Translations under genes and position numbers: made by a program
The notes under the pieces: generated by a model
Told to the model about the DNA's origin: nothing
Database searches by the model: none
The model's input: the letters and a program-made list of their open reading frames with translations, nothing else
DNA from: Brevibacillus daliensis
GTDB taxonomy: Bacteria; Bacillota; Bacilli; Brevibacillales; Brevibacillaceae
Direction: 5' to 3'
Length of the DNA stretch: 64,000 bases
Assembly: GCF_021245735.1 (NCBI RefSeq)
Contig: NZ_JAJISB010000028.1
Location: 1-64,000 of the forward strand
In this document: positions 1 to 8,604 of the stretch, in pieces
Layout: every line of letters starts with the position of its first letter
How positions within the stretch are numbered: the stretch's first letter is position 1

Positions 1-108
1 TTGCGAAGGGTGAAAAGAGAAGCTGGTTTTCTCCACTATAGTAGGAAGAAAACAGTTATTTTTTAAGCCCTTTTCAATAGAAGCTTTTCTCATGAACCGT
101 GTTAACCG

Positions 109-117
109 TGTTACAAT
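109..117 (+). promoter_or_regulatory. Possible extended -10 promoter for yaaO-tmk
   Basis: TGTTACAAT matches the extended -10 form TGnTACAAT and lies 34 bases before the yaaO start. No convincing -35 is visible, so this is tentative. The first 108 bases hold nothing else I can support. Confidence 0.3.
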
Positions 118-150
118 TAGGATACATGAGAGCAAAGGGCGTGAGAATGT

Positions 151-1650
151 TTGGGTCACAATGAACAAAAGTGGGAAGAAAAACAGCGAACTGCGCCCCT
201 TTATGAAGCGCTGAAACGGCATACTGCATCCAAACCACATTCATTTCATGTTCCCGGTCATAAAATGGGGCAGAGCTTTGATCAGGAGTCAAAAGCTTTT
301 TTTCATAATTACTTGTCGATCGACATGACTGAAATTACGGGACTAGATGATTTACATCAGCCTGAAGGAGTTATAGCACAGGCTCAGGAACTAGCTGCAG
401 CCGCATTCGATGCGGAAGAGACAAAATTCCTGATTGGAGGAACGACAGTAGGGAATCTGGCTACGATTCTAACCGTATGTAGACCGGGTGATAAAATAAT
501 TGTACAACGCAATTGCCATAAATCGGTTTACCATGGAATGGTGTTAGCACAGGCGGAACCTATTTATGTTATCCCTGCGGTTGATCCGGAAACAGGCTTG
601 GCTGCAGGAGTAAGGCGTGAAGATGTTGAGCGGCTTTTGATAGAACATCCTGACGCAAAAGCTGTATTTCTTACCAATCCAACTTATTATGGAATGGGTA
701 TTGATCTGGAAAAAATGGCGACAGTCGTCCATCGTCATAATATTCCTCTTCTGATCGATGAGGCGCATGGTGCTCATTATGGTTTTCATCGCTCACTACC
801 GCCATCTGCGATGCAGTGTGGAGTTGATGTAGCGATCCAATCTACGCATAAAATGGGAACCGCTTTTACAATGTGCTCCATGCTGCACATACAAGGGGAA
901 CGGATTAATAGGCAACGCTTGTACCACTATTTAGCCATGCTGCAATCCTCAAGCCCATCGTATCCATTAATGGCTTCTCTAGATTTAGCAAGACGCCATA
1001 TGGTGATGGAAGGTTCAAAGGAATGGACCAGAGCGGTTGCGCTGACTGATTATGCAAGGGAAGAGCTGAAGAAAATTCCTTGGCTACACGTCGTTCAAAA
1101 ACAGCCTAATCAGGTATATCAGACAAGCGATCCTTTAAAACTGGTGCTGACATTACGCACTTCGTTACTTTCAGGATATGATTTACAAGCTAGACTTGAA
1201 GAGGCAGGAATATATCCAGAGCTGGCAGATTTACATCATGTGCTTCTTATCAGCTCCTCAGGCACAACAGAAGAAGATATCGAACGACTAATCAAGTGCA
1301 TGGAACAGATTCATTTACAGATTAAACAGGTCGCTACCACTACCTTTGAATCAGGAATGGTATCGTCAAGTTTCCTAAGAAAAAAAGTATTTTCCATGCA
1401 TGAGGCAATTGATGCAAGAGCAGAAACAGTACCACTTGAGGAGGCAACGGGCAGGATTTGTGTAGAAATGGTTATTCCTTATCCGCCTGGTATCCCTTTG
1501 CTTACACCAGGAGAAGAAATTGATACGCAAGTGATACGTTTATTACAGGAATTACGAGATAAAAATGCAAGGTTCCAAGGAGTAGCAGATGGACAGATGA
1601 AGACGCTACGAGTTGTACAGACCGAGCACGAAAGGTACGGAGGTAAATAG
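151..1650 (+). CDS. yaaO: Orn/Lys/Arg-type PLP decarboxylase family protein YaaO
   Basis: 499 aa, fold-type I PLP enzyme of the Orn/Lys/Arg decarboxylase family; family members make polyamines from basic amino acids, but the substrate cannot be read from sequence. Visible marks are the N-terminal FHVPGHKMGQ motif (about residues 31-40), IDEAHGAHYGFH before the active site, and STHKMG with the likely PLP Schiff-base lysine at about K234. A smaller C-terminal domain follows from about residue 380. The only in-frame start close to an SD-like AAAGGG (134-139) is TTG 151; nearby ATGs are in other frames. Its stop overlaps the tmk start by one base, so the two are co-translated. Its place before tmk matches B. 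subtilis yaaO. Confidence 0.88.
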   Translation: MGHNEQKWEEKQRTAPLYEALKRHTASKPHSFHVPGHKMGQSFDQESKAFFHNYLSIDMTEITGLDDLHQPEGVIAQAQELAAAAFDAEETKFLIGGTTVGNLATILTVCRPGDKIIVQRNCHKSVYHGMVLAQAEPIYVIPAVDPETGLAAGVRREDVERLLIEHPDAKAVFLTNPTYYGMGIDLEKMATVVHRHNIPLLIDEAHGAHYGFHRSLPPSAMQCGVDVAIQSTHKMGTAFTMCSMLHIQGERINRQRLYHYLAMLQSSSPSYPLMASLDLARRHMVMEGSKEWTRAVALTDYAREELKKIPWLHVVQKQPNQVYQTSDPLKLVLTLRTSLLSGYDLQARLEEAGIYPELADLHHVLLISSSGTTEEDIERLIKCMEQIHLQIKQVATTTFESGMVSSSFLRKKVFSMHEAIDARAETVPLEEATGRICVEMVIPYPPGIPLLTPGEEIDTQVIRLLQELRDKNARFQGVADGQMKTLRVVQTEHERYGGK

Positions 1651-2282
1651 TGAAACGCGGATTATTTCTAACATTGGAAGGTGGAGAAGGGGCAGGTAAA
1701 TCCTCAGTCATCACACTTCTTGAAGAAAAGCTTGTTGAAATGGGACATGAGGTCTTAGTAACCAGAGAACCGGGCGGTGTAGAAATCGCTGAGAAAATCA
1801 GGCATATCATTCTTGATACTGCACATGTGAAAATGGATGGCCGCACGGAAGCTTTATTATATGCAGCAGCGCGCAGACAACATTTGGTAGAAAAAGTACT
1901 TCCTGCACTGGAAGAGGGAAAAATCGTGTTATGTGATCGATTTGTAGACAGTAGCCTAGCTTATCAAGGATATGCACGCGGATTGGGAATCGAACAAGTT
2001 CTTTCTATTAATATGTTTGCTATTCAGGACTGTTTACCTGATGTAACGCTTTATCTTGATGTTGATCCAAAGGTAGGCTTGGCACGTATTCATTCTAATG
2101 ATGAACGAGAGATTAACCGTCTGGATTTAGAGGGGATGAAGTTTCATGAGCAGGTACGAGCTGGTTATGAGCAAGTAGTGGAACAATATCCAGAGAGAAT
2201 ACTGCGGATAGACGCCAATCAATCATTAGAAAATGTATTGGAGCAGATTATATCCAGTTTAGTACAAACGGGTAAGTTTTAA
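1650..2282 (+). CDS. tmk: Thymidylate kinase
   Basis: 210 aa. Phosphorylates dTMP to dTDP with ATP in the cytoplasmic dTTP pathway. Walker A GGEGAGKSS lies at about residues 9-17, the nucleotide-binding DRFVDSSLAYQG motif near residues 93-104, and TREPGG at the dTMP site. Length is normal for the family. GTG start overlaps the yaaO stop (TAGTG) and follows GGAGG about 7 bases upstream. A strong hairpin terminator follows directly. Confidence 0.97.
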   Translation: MKRGLFLTLEGGEGAGKSSVITLLEEKLVEMGHEVLVTREPGGVEIAEKIRHIILDTAHVKMDGRTEALLYAAARRQHLVEKVLPALEEGKIVLCDRFVDSSLAYQGYARGLGIEQVLSINMFAIQDCLPDVTLYLDVDPKVGLARIHSNDEREINRLDLEGMKFHEQVRAGYEQVVEQYPERILRIDANQSLENVLEQIISSLVQTGKF

Positions 2283-2286
2283 GAGA

Positions 2287-2320
2287 AAGAAGGAGCGTAA
2301 CTCGTGCGCTTCTTCTTTTT
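2287..2320 (+). terminator. Intrinsic terminator after tmk
   Basis: AAGAAGGAGCG pairs with CGCTTCTTCTT (one G-U) around a short loop and runs into T5. It closes the yaaO-tmk unit. Confidence 0.75.
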
Positions 2321-2660
2321 GTATAAATAGCATATGTTACAATAAAAAAAAGTTGAATCATGCTGTATAATGTATGAAACGCCATAACAAACACCAATCA
2401 CAGGTTTTCACATAATATGGGAATAGGCATAAACATGAGGAAAAGTTAGATTTTTCGATCATCTCAAATCCAATTATTAATGAAAAACCAGGTAACAAGG
2501 GATGAGTGGTAAAGGAAAGTAGATAGGGTTAGGCGAATAATAGCCAATAAAAGTAGCAAGCAAAAGATTATATATGTTTAGACAGGGTAAATATGGATTA
2601 ACACTAGAATAAGGAAGCGAGCTTGGCATCAGATTTGCGAAGCAGAAAGGATGAATCGCT
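2321..2660. other. Intergenic stretch before darA, no gene seen
   Basis: About 340 AT-rich bases without a coding frame having start, SD and codon bias. A TATAAT at about 2374 has no matching -35 at normal spacing. The darA promoter presumably lies here but I cannot place it, and I recognise no riboswitch consensus. Confidence 0.4.
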
Positions 2661-2990
2661 ATGAAAATGGTCATCGCTGTTGTGCAGGATAAAGATAGTG
2701 GGCGCTTATCACAAGCGCTGGTCAAAAAAGGGTTTCGTGCTACGAAATTAGCTAGTACGGGGAGTTTTCTTCGCGCTGGAAATACCACTTTTCTTGTAGG
2801 TACTGATAATGAACGTGTACCTGAGTTGATCACAATCATCGAGAAAAATTGCCAATCCCGCAAACAGATGGTGACACCTGTTTCACCTTTGGGTAGCGGT
2901 GTAGATTCATTTTTATCCTATCCACTTGAAGTTCAAGTCGGAGGAGCAGCCGTTTTTGTAATGGATGTTGAGCACTTTCATTCCTTTTGA
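2661..2990 (+). CDS. darA: Cyclic di-AMP receptor DarA (PII-like, YaaQ)
   Basis: 109 aa. PII-like trimeric cytoplasmic protein that binds the second messenger c-di-AMP in Firmicutes (DarA/PstA). Family features seen: N-terminal MKMVIAVVQDKDSGRL, the glycine-rich RATKLASTGSFLRAGNTT segment (about 26-43), which contributes to the ligand pocket, and the C-terminal QMVTP...EVQVGGAAVFV strand. Full length. SD AAAGGATG precedes ATG 2661. First gene of a run into yaaR, holB and ricT with small gaps. Downstream partners of DarA are not established. Confidence 0.93.
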   Translation: MKMVIAVVQDKDSGRLSQALVKKGFRATKLASTGSFLRAGNTTFLVGTDNERVPELITIIEKNCQSRKQMVTPVSPLGSGVDSFLSYPLEVQVGGAAVFVMDVEHFHSF

Positions 2991-3035
2991 GTTAAGATAG
3001 AGAAGGATAATGGTTTTAGGCGGGAGTGGGTAAGA

Positions 3036-3476
3036 ATGAAGATTGAAAACGGGCTTAGACCGGCATTAATAAAAGGAACGGAACAACGAAGAGGCGCACC
3101 GGTTGAAAAGACCAATTTCAGGGATATGGTCAAAGGAGAGGGAGAGAGGCTTAGTAATGAAAGGCTGCAAACTCTTCTTAAGGAGATTGATGCCCAAGGG
3201 GAAATCTTGGCTCGTTCCCGCAATGTTCGTGACTATTATGCTTATCGAACCTTAATTAAGCGATTCATGGAAGAAGCGGTAAGACATGGTGTCACCCTTG
3301 ATGAACGTAAGGTGTTGAATCGTCGGGGCAGAAGCCGCGTGCATAAGATTGTGAAGGAAATTGACGCTGAGCTGTTAGCGTTAGCGGATGAGTTATTAAG
3401 TGAAGAAGCACCTTTAATTGATATGCTTGCCCGTATTGGGGAAATTAGAGGAATGCTAATAAATTTATATTTTTAG
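3036..3476 (+). CDS. yaaR: YaaR family protein (DUF327)
   Basis: 146 aa, soluble and charged, predicted mostly helical. Matches the YaaR/DUF327 family by its position between darA and holB and by the segments LARSRNVRDYYAYRTLIKRFMEEAV and LIDMLARIGEIRGMLINLYF at the C-terminus. No biochemical function is assigned to the family. ATG 3036 follows GGGAGTGGG. Only 13 bases separate it from holB, so they are likely co-transcribed. Confidence 0.85.
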   Translation: MKIENGLRPALIKGTEQRRGAPVEKTNFRDMVKGEGERLSNERLQTLLKEIDAQGEILARSRNVRDYYAYRTLIKRFMEEAVRHGVTLDERKVLNRRGRSRVHKIVKEIDAELLALADELLSEEAPLIDMLARIGEIRGMLINLYF

Positions 3477-3489
3477 GTGTGGAAGTTAG

Positions 3490-4473
3490 ATGAGTTGGAA
3501 TGAACTAGCTAAAAAACAACAACGAGTAACAGAAATTCTGGCAAACAGCCTGGCACATGATCGGTTGGCGCATGCTTATTTGTTTACAGGTGGAAGAGGG
3601 GTAGGGAAGAAAGATGTGGCAATGCATCTTGCTAAATCAATCTTTTGCTTGGACGACCCCATGGACGCTTGTGGGACATGCATAAACTGCCAACGCATTG
3701 CTTCCGGAAATCATCCCGATGTTTATCATATTGCTCCAGATGGGGCATCTGTAAAGATTGACCAGGTGCGTGCTCTACAAAAAGAGATGAAAATGCGTGC
3801 TGTGGAGTCCAACCATAAAGTATATATTCTTGAACATGTTGATAAAATGACCATACAAGCGGCAAATAGCTTACTCAAATTTTTGGAGGAACCGCCTCCG
3901 GGTGTGTTAGCTATGTTGTTGTCTGAAAATGGACATGCTATTCTACCTACTATACTATCAAGATGTCAGACACTTGTTTTTTCTCCTTTATCCGCTGAAT
4001 TTATTACCAGTTTATTGATCAAGGAAGGTATTCCATCAGGAGTGGCACAGGTAGCTTCCCAAATAACTACAAATTTGGAAGAAGCACGTCTTCTAAGCCA
4101 ATCAGAATGGTTTGCACAGCTTCGAGCTATGGTGATACAATTGGGAAAGGAATTGAGACAACAAGGATCACAAGCATTGTTTACTATACATGATCAATTG
4201 CAACGTAACGATAGAGTAAAAGAAGAACTTCCTCTCTTTCTGGATTTGCTCATCCTTTGGCTACGAGACATCCTCTATCATCAGATTGGGCGACACGCTC
4301 ATATTGTCAACAAGGACCAACAGAATGCATTACAGGAGCAGACCTTTCAATGGACGCAAGCTCATATTTTGAAAGGGATCGACGTAGCCATGGAGACAAG
4401 AAATCGGTTAGAGCGTAATGCGAACCCCCAATTAGCATTGGAGCGGCTTGTTCTTCATATCCAGGAGGGATAA
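3490..4473 (+). CDS. holB: DNA polymerase III delta' subunit
   Basis: 327 aa AAA+ clamp-loader subunit that helps load the beta sliding clamp in replication. P-loop-like GGRGVGKKD (about 34-42), a zinc-binding cluster CGTCINCQ preceded by a further cysteine in the insert after it, EHVDKMTIQAANSLLKFLEEPP (sensor/Walker B region) and SRCQ (SRC motif) are all present. In most bacteria delta' has lost ATPase activity; here the P-loop reads GVGKK rather than GVGKT/S. ATG 3490 follows GGTGTGGAAG. ricT starts three bases after its stop. Confidence 0.95.
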   Translation: MSWNELAKKQQRVTEILANSLAHDRLAHAYLFTGGRGVGKKDVAMHLAKSIFCLDDPMDACGTCINCQRIASGNHPDVYHIAPDGASVKIDQVRALQKEMKMRAVESNHKVYILEHVDKMTIQAANSLLKFLEEPPPGVLAMLLSENGHAILPTILSRCQTLVFSPLSAEFITSLLIKEGIPSGVAQVASQITTNLEEARLLSQSEWFAQLRAMVIQLGKELRQQGSQALFTIHDQLQRNDRVKEELPLFLDLLILWLRDILYHQIGRHAHIVNKDQQNALQEQTFQWTQAHILKGIDVAMETRNRLERNANPQLALERLVLHIQEG

Positions 4474-4476
4474 ATT

Positions 4477-5292
4477 TTGTATGAGGTGGTAGGTATCCGC
4501 TTTAAAAAAGCGGGTAAAATATATTATTTCGATCCGGATGAGCTAGAGATAGAAAAGGATAGCCACGTTATTGTGGAAACGGCTCGCGGAGTGGAATATG
4601 GCAAGGTTGTAATTGGCCAAAAATCAGTAGGAGAATCAGACGTTGTCCTACCCTTGAAGAAAGTAATCCGTATCGCGGATGAGACAGATGCTACTCAGGT
4701 AGAAGAAAACAGAGTGGCTGCTAAACATGCATTTCAGGTCTGTCAAACCAAAATCAGGGAGCATCAATTGGATATGAAACTGGTTGATGTTGAGTATACA
4801 TTTGATCGAAACAAAGTCATTTTCTATTTTACAGCGGATGGAAGAGTAGACTTCCGTGAACTGGTAAAAGATTTAGCAGCAGTTTTCCGTACGCGTATTG
4901 AACTACGGCAAATTGGTGTTCGTGATGAAGCCAAGATGCTTGGTGGGATTGGCCCGTGCGGACGTATGCTTTGTTGCTCCACATTCCTGGGAGATTTTGA
5001 GCCTGTTTCTATCAAAATGGCCAAAGACCAGAACCTTTCTCTAAATCCAGCAAAGATTTCCGGATTATGCGGACGTCTCATGTGTTGTTTAAAATACGAA
5101 AATGACAACTATGAAACGTCGAAGGAGGAAATCCCTGAACTAAGCTCTTGGGTGAAAACTCCAATGGGAGATGGACGTGTTGTTAGTCTGAACATCCTTG
5201 GAAGAGTAGCTCAAATTGATCTGCTGGAAGCGGGAAGAGTGATGGAATTTCCTTTTGAAGAGATTGTCGCAAGCAAGCCGGAGATTGGATGA
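4477..5292 (+). CDS. ricT: RicT (YaaT), PSP1-domain Y-complex subunit
   Basis: 271 aa. In B. subtilis RicT forms the RicAFT Y-complex with RlbA/YlbF-type partners; it carries Fe-S clusters, assists RNase Y-dependent mRNA maturation and affects sporulation and competence. The PSP1 core holds the cysteine-rich segments GPCGRMLCCSTFL (about 160-172) and GLCGRLMCCLKYE (about 195-207), typical ligands of the family. TTG 4477 is preceded by AGGAGGG with good spacing; no better start exists. Directly follows holB, as in other Bacilli. Confidence 0.94.
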   Translation: MYEVVGIRFKKAGKIYYFDPDELEIEKDSHVIVETARGVEYGKVVIGQKSVGESDVVLPLKKVIRIADETDATQVEENRVAAKHAFQVCQTKIREHQLDMKLVDVEYTFDRNKVIFYFTADGRVDFRELVKDLAAVFRTRIELRQIGVRDEAKMLGGIGPCGRMLCCSTFLGDFEPVSIKMAKDQNLSLNPAKISGLCGRLMCCLKYENDNYETSKEEIPELSSWVKTPMGDGRVVSLNILGRVAQIDLLEAGRVMEFPFEEIVASKPEIG

Positions 5293-5317
5293 GCATAGGT
5301 AGCGAGAGGTGATGAAG

Positions 5318-5698
5318 TTGGAGAAACAAGATATCTTCGCTAAAATCGCGAGCATGGAAGAACGAGTAGGAGAACTATATCAAGAAATTGGCAGCTTAAA
5401 AGATGTCGTTGATAAGCTATTGGAAGAAAACGGGCAGCTTATGATTGAAAACGAACATCTTCGTTCCAGATTTCTTCAAGATAAGCCTCTTAGGAAGACT
5501 GCCTCTAAAAAGCAAGTGCCTGTCTCCAACGTCAAACGAGGTGTATCTGCTAAAAAAGTGGTAGTGGGCGAAGGATATGATAATCTGGCAAGGCTTTATG
5601 CAGAAGGGTTTCATATATGTAATGTTCACTACGGTAGTATAAGAAAAGAAGGTGATTGTCTCTTTTGCTTATCTTTCTTAAGCGGGGGACAAAAATAA
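5318..5698 (+). CDS. yabA: Replication initiation control protein YabA
   Basis: 126 aa. Negative regulator of chromosome replication that bridges DnaA and the DnaN clamp in B. subtilis. N-terminal leucine-zipper-like coiled coil ([27 protein letters not shown]) and a C-terminal zinc-binding [20 protein letters not shown] place the start at TTG 5318, not GTG 5309 or ATG 5312, because AGAGGTGAT (5304-5313) is an ideal SD for it and MEKQDIF then aligns with the B. subtilis N-terminus MDKKELF. Followed by a terminator. Confidence 0.92.
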   Translation: MEKQDIFAKIASMEERVGELYQEIGSLKDVVDKLLEENGQLMIENEHLRSRFLQDKPLRKTASKKQVPVSNVKRGVSAKKVVVGEGYDNLARLYAEGFHICNVHYGSIRKEGDCLFCLSFLSGGQK

Positions 5699-5699
5699 G

Positions 5700-5741
5700 T
5701 AAAGCGACCTGGATGTCTTGGAACGGACAGGTCGCTTTTTC
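5700..5741 (+). terminator. Intrinsic terminator after yabA
   Basis: AAAGCGACCTG / CAGGTCGCTTT perfect 11-bp stem followed by T5. Ends the darA-yabA unit. Confidence 0.85.
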
Positions 5742-5792
5742 CTAGTTATTATGGTGCATCTATGTGGTTGTACCAGCAAGAGAGGGCTCTTA

Positions 5793-6557
5793 ATGGAAGA
5801 TAAAAAGGTCGTTTTATATGATTCGGAAAGAATAGATGACTTGCTCACACATGAAATAAAAATAATTCAAAGCCATGAAGTCTTTTGCTTCTCCATGGAT
5901 GCGGTATTGCTCGGTCGGTTTGCTACTGTGCCGAAGCGGGGAAAAATTCTTGATTTCTGTACAGGTAATGGGGTAATTCCTCTCCTTCTTAGCACTAGAA
6001 CACCTTTTGCCAAAATCGAAGGGATCGAGATTCAGGAACGCCTGTATCATATGGCAGAGAGAAATGTACAAATAAACAACCTGGAAGAGCGCATTACGAT
6101 GCATCATGGTGATGTAAAGGAAGCAATAGAGAAATTAGGTGCAAGTGAATATGACCTTATCACCTGCAATCCGCCATACATGCCACCCATCACGGGTAAA
6201 GTGAGCGAAAATGACCATAGAGCAATTGCTCGGCATGAGATTCATCTTAATTTAGAGGATGTCATTCGGGTGAGCAGTAAAATGTTAAAAGTTGGTGGCA
6301 AGCTGACACTGGTACATCGCGCTACCAGATTGATTGACATTACTGCTTACATGCGCCAATATGGCATCGAACCAAAACGAATGAGGCTGGTTTATCCACG
6401 AGTAGATGCAGAACCTAACATGGTGCTTATTGAGGGCGTACGTGGGGGGAAACCGGAACTGCGTATTTCACCACCGCTTATCGTGTATAAACAAGGGGAA
6501 GAATATTGTGAAGAACTGTATGAAGTCTATTATGGAAACCAAAATTCCCTCTCATAA
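5793..6557 (+). CDS. yabB: tRNA1(Val) (adenine37-N6)-methyltransferase family protein
   Basis: 254 aa SAM-dependent methyltransferase of the TrmN6/YabB type. SAM motif [16 protein letters not shown] (about 51-65) and catalytic NPPYMPP (about 126-132), typical of N6-adenine methyltransferases, are present. ATG 5793 has SD AGAGGG at 5781-5786; the frame stays open upstream but that part crosses the yabA terminator and is not family-like. It overlaps yazA by 26 bases. Assignment to tRNA A37 is by family, not shown here. Confidence 0.88.
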   Translation: MEDKKVVLYDSERIDDLLTHEIKIIQSHEVFCFSMDAVLLGRFATVPKRGKILDFCTGNGVIPLLLSTRTPFAKIEGIEIQERLYHMAERNVQINNLEERITMHHGDVKEAIEKLGASEYDLITCNPPYMPPITGKVSENDHRAIARHEIHLNLEDVIRVSSKMLKVGGKLTLVHRATRLIDITAYMRQYGIEPKRMRLVYPRVDAEPNMVLIEGVRGGKPELRISPPLIVYKQGEEYCEELYEVYYGNQNSLS

Positions 6558-6846
6558 AAGTCATTATGTCTATGTTCTGCAATGTAGCGACGACACGTTG
6601 TATACAGGGTATACGACAGAAATTCATAGGCGTCTTAAACAGCATAATGAGGGAAAAGGTGCAAAATATACCCGGGCCAGATGTCCTGTTTATCTCGTCT
6701 ACTGGGAAGAAGGAATAGATCGATCCTGGGGACTGAAGCGGGAAGAGCAGATCAAACGATTAAAACGCCCGCAAAAGGAGAAGCTGATTGTTGCAGAACG
6801 ATCTGCCATATACGGGACTGCCATAAAAAGCAGAAATGACGGGTAA
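6532..6846 (+). CDS. yazA: GIY-YIG nuclease superfamily protein YazA
   Basis: 104 aa, single GIY-YIG fold. [18 protein letters not shown] gives the GIY...YIG-like core, with a conserved arginine in [10 protein letters not shown] and [13 protein letters not shown] after it. The SLX1-like/UPF0213 family has no firm bacterial function. Start ATG 6532 lies inside yabB's end and gives [15 protein letters not shown], aligned with B. subtilis YazA; the frame remains open to 6406 but without an SD. Likely translationally coupled to yabB. Confidence 0.85.
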   Translation: METKIPSHKSHYVYVLQCSDDTLYTGYTTEIHRRLKQHNEGKGAKYTRARCPVYLVYWEEGIDRSWGLKREEQIKRLKRPQKEKLIVAERSAIYGTAIKSRNDG

Positions 6847-6863
6847 GGAGCTAGAATTGAGCG

Positions 6864-7742
6864 ATGAATATACAAAAAAGCTTTTCATCCATAACAGAAG
6901 GAGAGGGTATCCTTTACTTGGTTGCTACTCCGATTGGCAATCTGGAGGATATCACCGTCCGTTCCTTGCGTACATTGCGTGAGGTAGATTTAATCGCTTG
7001 CGAGGATACGAGACAGACGAGAAAGCTATTAACTCATTTTGAAATTGAGAAGAAGACAGTGAGTTATCATGAACATAATAAGCTAGCAAGTGGAAGTGAA
7101 TTATTATCTATTTTAGGGGAAGGCAAATCCATTGCACTTGTAAGTGATGCAGGACTTCCAGCCATCTCTGATCCAGGAGCTGATTTGGTGAGAGATGCCA
7201 TTGAAGCTGGGCACCGTATCATCCCCATTCCAGGAGCAAACGCGGCACTAACGGGATTAATTGCTTCCGGTTTACCAACCGAACGATTTATGTTTTGCGG
7301 ATTTTTACCAAGAGATAAAAAACCTCGTAAACTGGAGCTGGATAGATTAGCAACTTATCAAGAAACATTGCTTTTTTATGAGGCTCCTCATCGGATAACC
7401 AAAACCCTAACTGCAATGCTTGAGACGTGGGGAGATCGCCAAGCTGTATTAGCAAGAGAATTAACAAAGAGATACGAAGAATTTTCACGCGGGACTTTCT
7501 CCGAACTGATCCAATGGCTAGAAGAGGGCGAAATTCGTGGAGAGTTTTGCATCATTGTAGAAGGACGAAATCCTGCTGATGTTGAACCAGCGCACGAGGA
7601 AGTATGGTGGAATGAGTTGGATTTGAATCAGCATGTAGATCACTACATCAATGAGGGTTATTCAGTGAAAGAAGCATGCAAAAAAACGGCCGAAGATCGC
7701 CGACTTTCCAGACGTGATGTCTATAATCAGTATCATCAGTAA
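6864..7742 (+). CDS. rsmI: 16S rRNA (cytidine1402-2'-O)-methyltransferase RsmI
   Basis: 292 aa, tetrapyrrole-methylase fold enzyme that 2'-O-methylates C1402 of 16S rRNA using SAM. Signature LYLVATPIGNLEDITVRSL (about 18-36), ACEDTRQTRKLL, SDAGLPAISDPG and IPIPGANAAL are all intact. ATG 6864. Seventeen bases after yazA, so part of the yabB-yazA-rsmI unit. Convergent with abrB. Confidence 0.96.
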   Translation: MNIQKSFSSITEGEGILYLVATPIGNLEDITVRSLRTLREVDLIACEDTRQTRKLLTHFEIEKKTVSYHEHNKLASGSELLSILGEGKSIALVSDAGLPAISDPGADLVRDAIEAGHRIIPIPGANAALTGLIASGLPTERFMFCGFLPRDKKPRKLELDRLATYQETLLFYEAPHRITKTLTAMLETWGDRQAVLARELTKRYEEFSRGTFSELIQWLEEGEIRGEFCIIVEGRNPADVEPAHEEVWWNELDLNQHVDHYINEGYSVKEACKKTAEDRRLSRRDVYNQYHQ

Positions 7743-7750
7743 AAGAAAAA

Positions 7751-7774
7751 ACAAAACGGTCATGACCATTTTGT
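7751..7774 (+). terminator. Near-perfect 24-bp palindrome after rsmI
   Basis: ACAAAAC then GGTCATGACC then ATTTTGT is self-complementary except for one pair. It lies 9 bases after the rsmI stop and probably works as the rsmI terminator, though the T run is poor. A second small stem GACC-GCAAGT-GGTC follows at once. Confidence 0.45.
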
Positions 7775-7830
7775 TGGACCGCAAGTGGTCACATCCAATT
7801 TTATGAAAAACGTAGAGATGTTTTTCACAG

Positions 7831-7862
7831 AAAAAGGCTATTGCCGAAATGGGCAATAGCCT
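7831..7862 (-). terminator. Intrinsic terminator of abrB
   Basis: AGGCTATTGCC / GGCAATAGCCT perfect 11-bp stem; on the minus strand it is followed by T5. It lies 19 bases past the abrB stop. Confidence 0.8.
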
Positions 7863-7880
7863 ATATTTATAAGCGATTAA

Positions 7881-8144
7881 TTATTTTGAATCAGAATCTG
7901 ACAGCATAGCAGCCATTTCTTTAATACAAGATTTGCTGATCATTTTTCCTTTGAAATAAACAAGGTCATCAGCATTACCAGTGAAAATACATGCAGGCTC
8001 ATATTTTTTTAGGATGATGCGTTCCCCATCAACAAAGATTTCCAGTGCATCCTTTTCAGCAATTCCTAACGTTCTTCTTAGTTCAATTGGAATAACTACG
8101 CGTCCTAATTCATCTACTTTTCTAACAATACCAGTTGATTTCAT
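7881..8144 (-). CDS. abrB: Transition-state regulator AbrB
   Basis: 87 aa. N-terminal swapped-hairpin AbrB DNA-binding domain (MKSTGIVRKVDELGRVVIPIELRRTLGI, then EKDALEIFVDGERIILKKY) and a short multimerisation tail. In Bacilli AbrB represses many post-exponential genes and is itself repressed by Spo0A~P. Somewhat shorter than B. subtilis AbrB but all core residues are there. SD GAGAGGGG precedes the ATG. A strong sigma-A promoter with degenerate Spo0A boxes lies upstream. Its location between rsmI and metG matches abrB rather than the paralogue Abh. Confidence 0.94.
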   Translation of the reverse strand: MKSTGIVRKVDELGRVVIPIELRRTLGIAEKDALEIFVDGERIILKKYEPACIFTGNADDLVYFKGKMISKSCIKEMAAMLSDSDSK

Positions 8145-8213
8145 CTAATATTCCCCTCTCAAGATTTTTACATGTATAAAATAACATCCTACTTTTTACT
8201 CAATTTACTCATT

Positions 8214-8264
8214 AATCGCCATTATTCTACTGGTTATAATACCAGTCATTACCAAAGGTGTCAA
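8214..8264 (-). promoter_or_regulatory. abrB promoter with degenerate tandem 0A boxes
   Basis: On the minus strand TTGACA (8259-8264), 17-bp spacer and TATTAT (8236-8241) form a near-consensus sigma-A promoter. Just downstream GTAGAATAATGGCGATTAA (8214-8232) aligns with the B. subtilis abrB Spo0A operator TGTCGAATAATGACGAA, with mismatches in each heptamer. This places the repressor site at the transcription start, as known for abrB. Confidence 0.65.
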
Positions 8265-8461
8265 TACTAGATTTACAATTTTTAGAACTTATAGAAGGTA
8301 ATGTTCACTATAGTAACATTTTTTGCTTAAATTACGTAATTTTTCTTATATTTGTAGAGTATATCTAGATAAAATTTTGATGTGATAAAAAATTATTGAT
8401 TAAATGAATTGGAAGTTAATAGATGTGAATAAAGTCCTGATTTTATGGTAAAAAAGAAATA

Positions 8462-8497
8462 TGTCGAATAATATCTGTATATTCGACATATGTCGAA
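8462..8497. promoter_or_regulatory. Cluster of three Spo0A-box heptamers
   Basis: TGTCGAA (8462), TTCGACA (8482) and TGTCGAA (8491) are exact or reverse-complement matches to the 0A-box consensus TGNCGAA. The first two form an 11-bp inverted repeat TATGTCGAATA / TATTCGACATA around a 7-base centre. The site lies about 200 bp upstream of the abrB promoter and 60 bp before the metG promoter. The rest of 8265-8554 is AT-rich with nothing else I can support. Confidence 0.5.
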
Positions 8498-8554
8498 ATT
8501 AAAAAGGGACACAAACCGGTATGAGTAACGTTAAAAAATATGCTTACCTATCCC

Positions 8555-8583
8555 TTGACATTAGGTTTATGAACGGATAATTT
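8555..8583 (+). promoter_or_regulatory. Sigma-A promoter for metG
   Basis: TTGACA (8555-8560), 17-bp spacer, TAATTT (8578-8583). Lies just ahead of the T-box leader. Confidence 0.6.
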
Positions 8584-8604
8584 AGTATACAATAGCATTA
8601 TATT

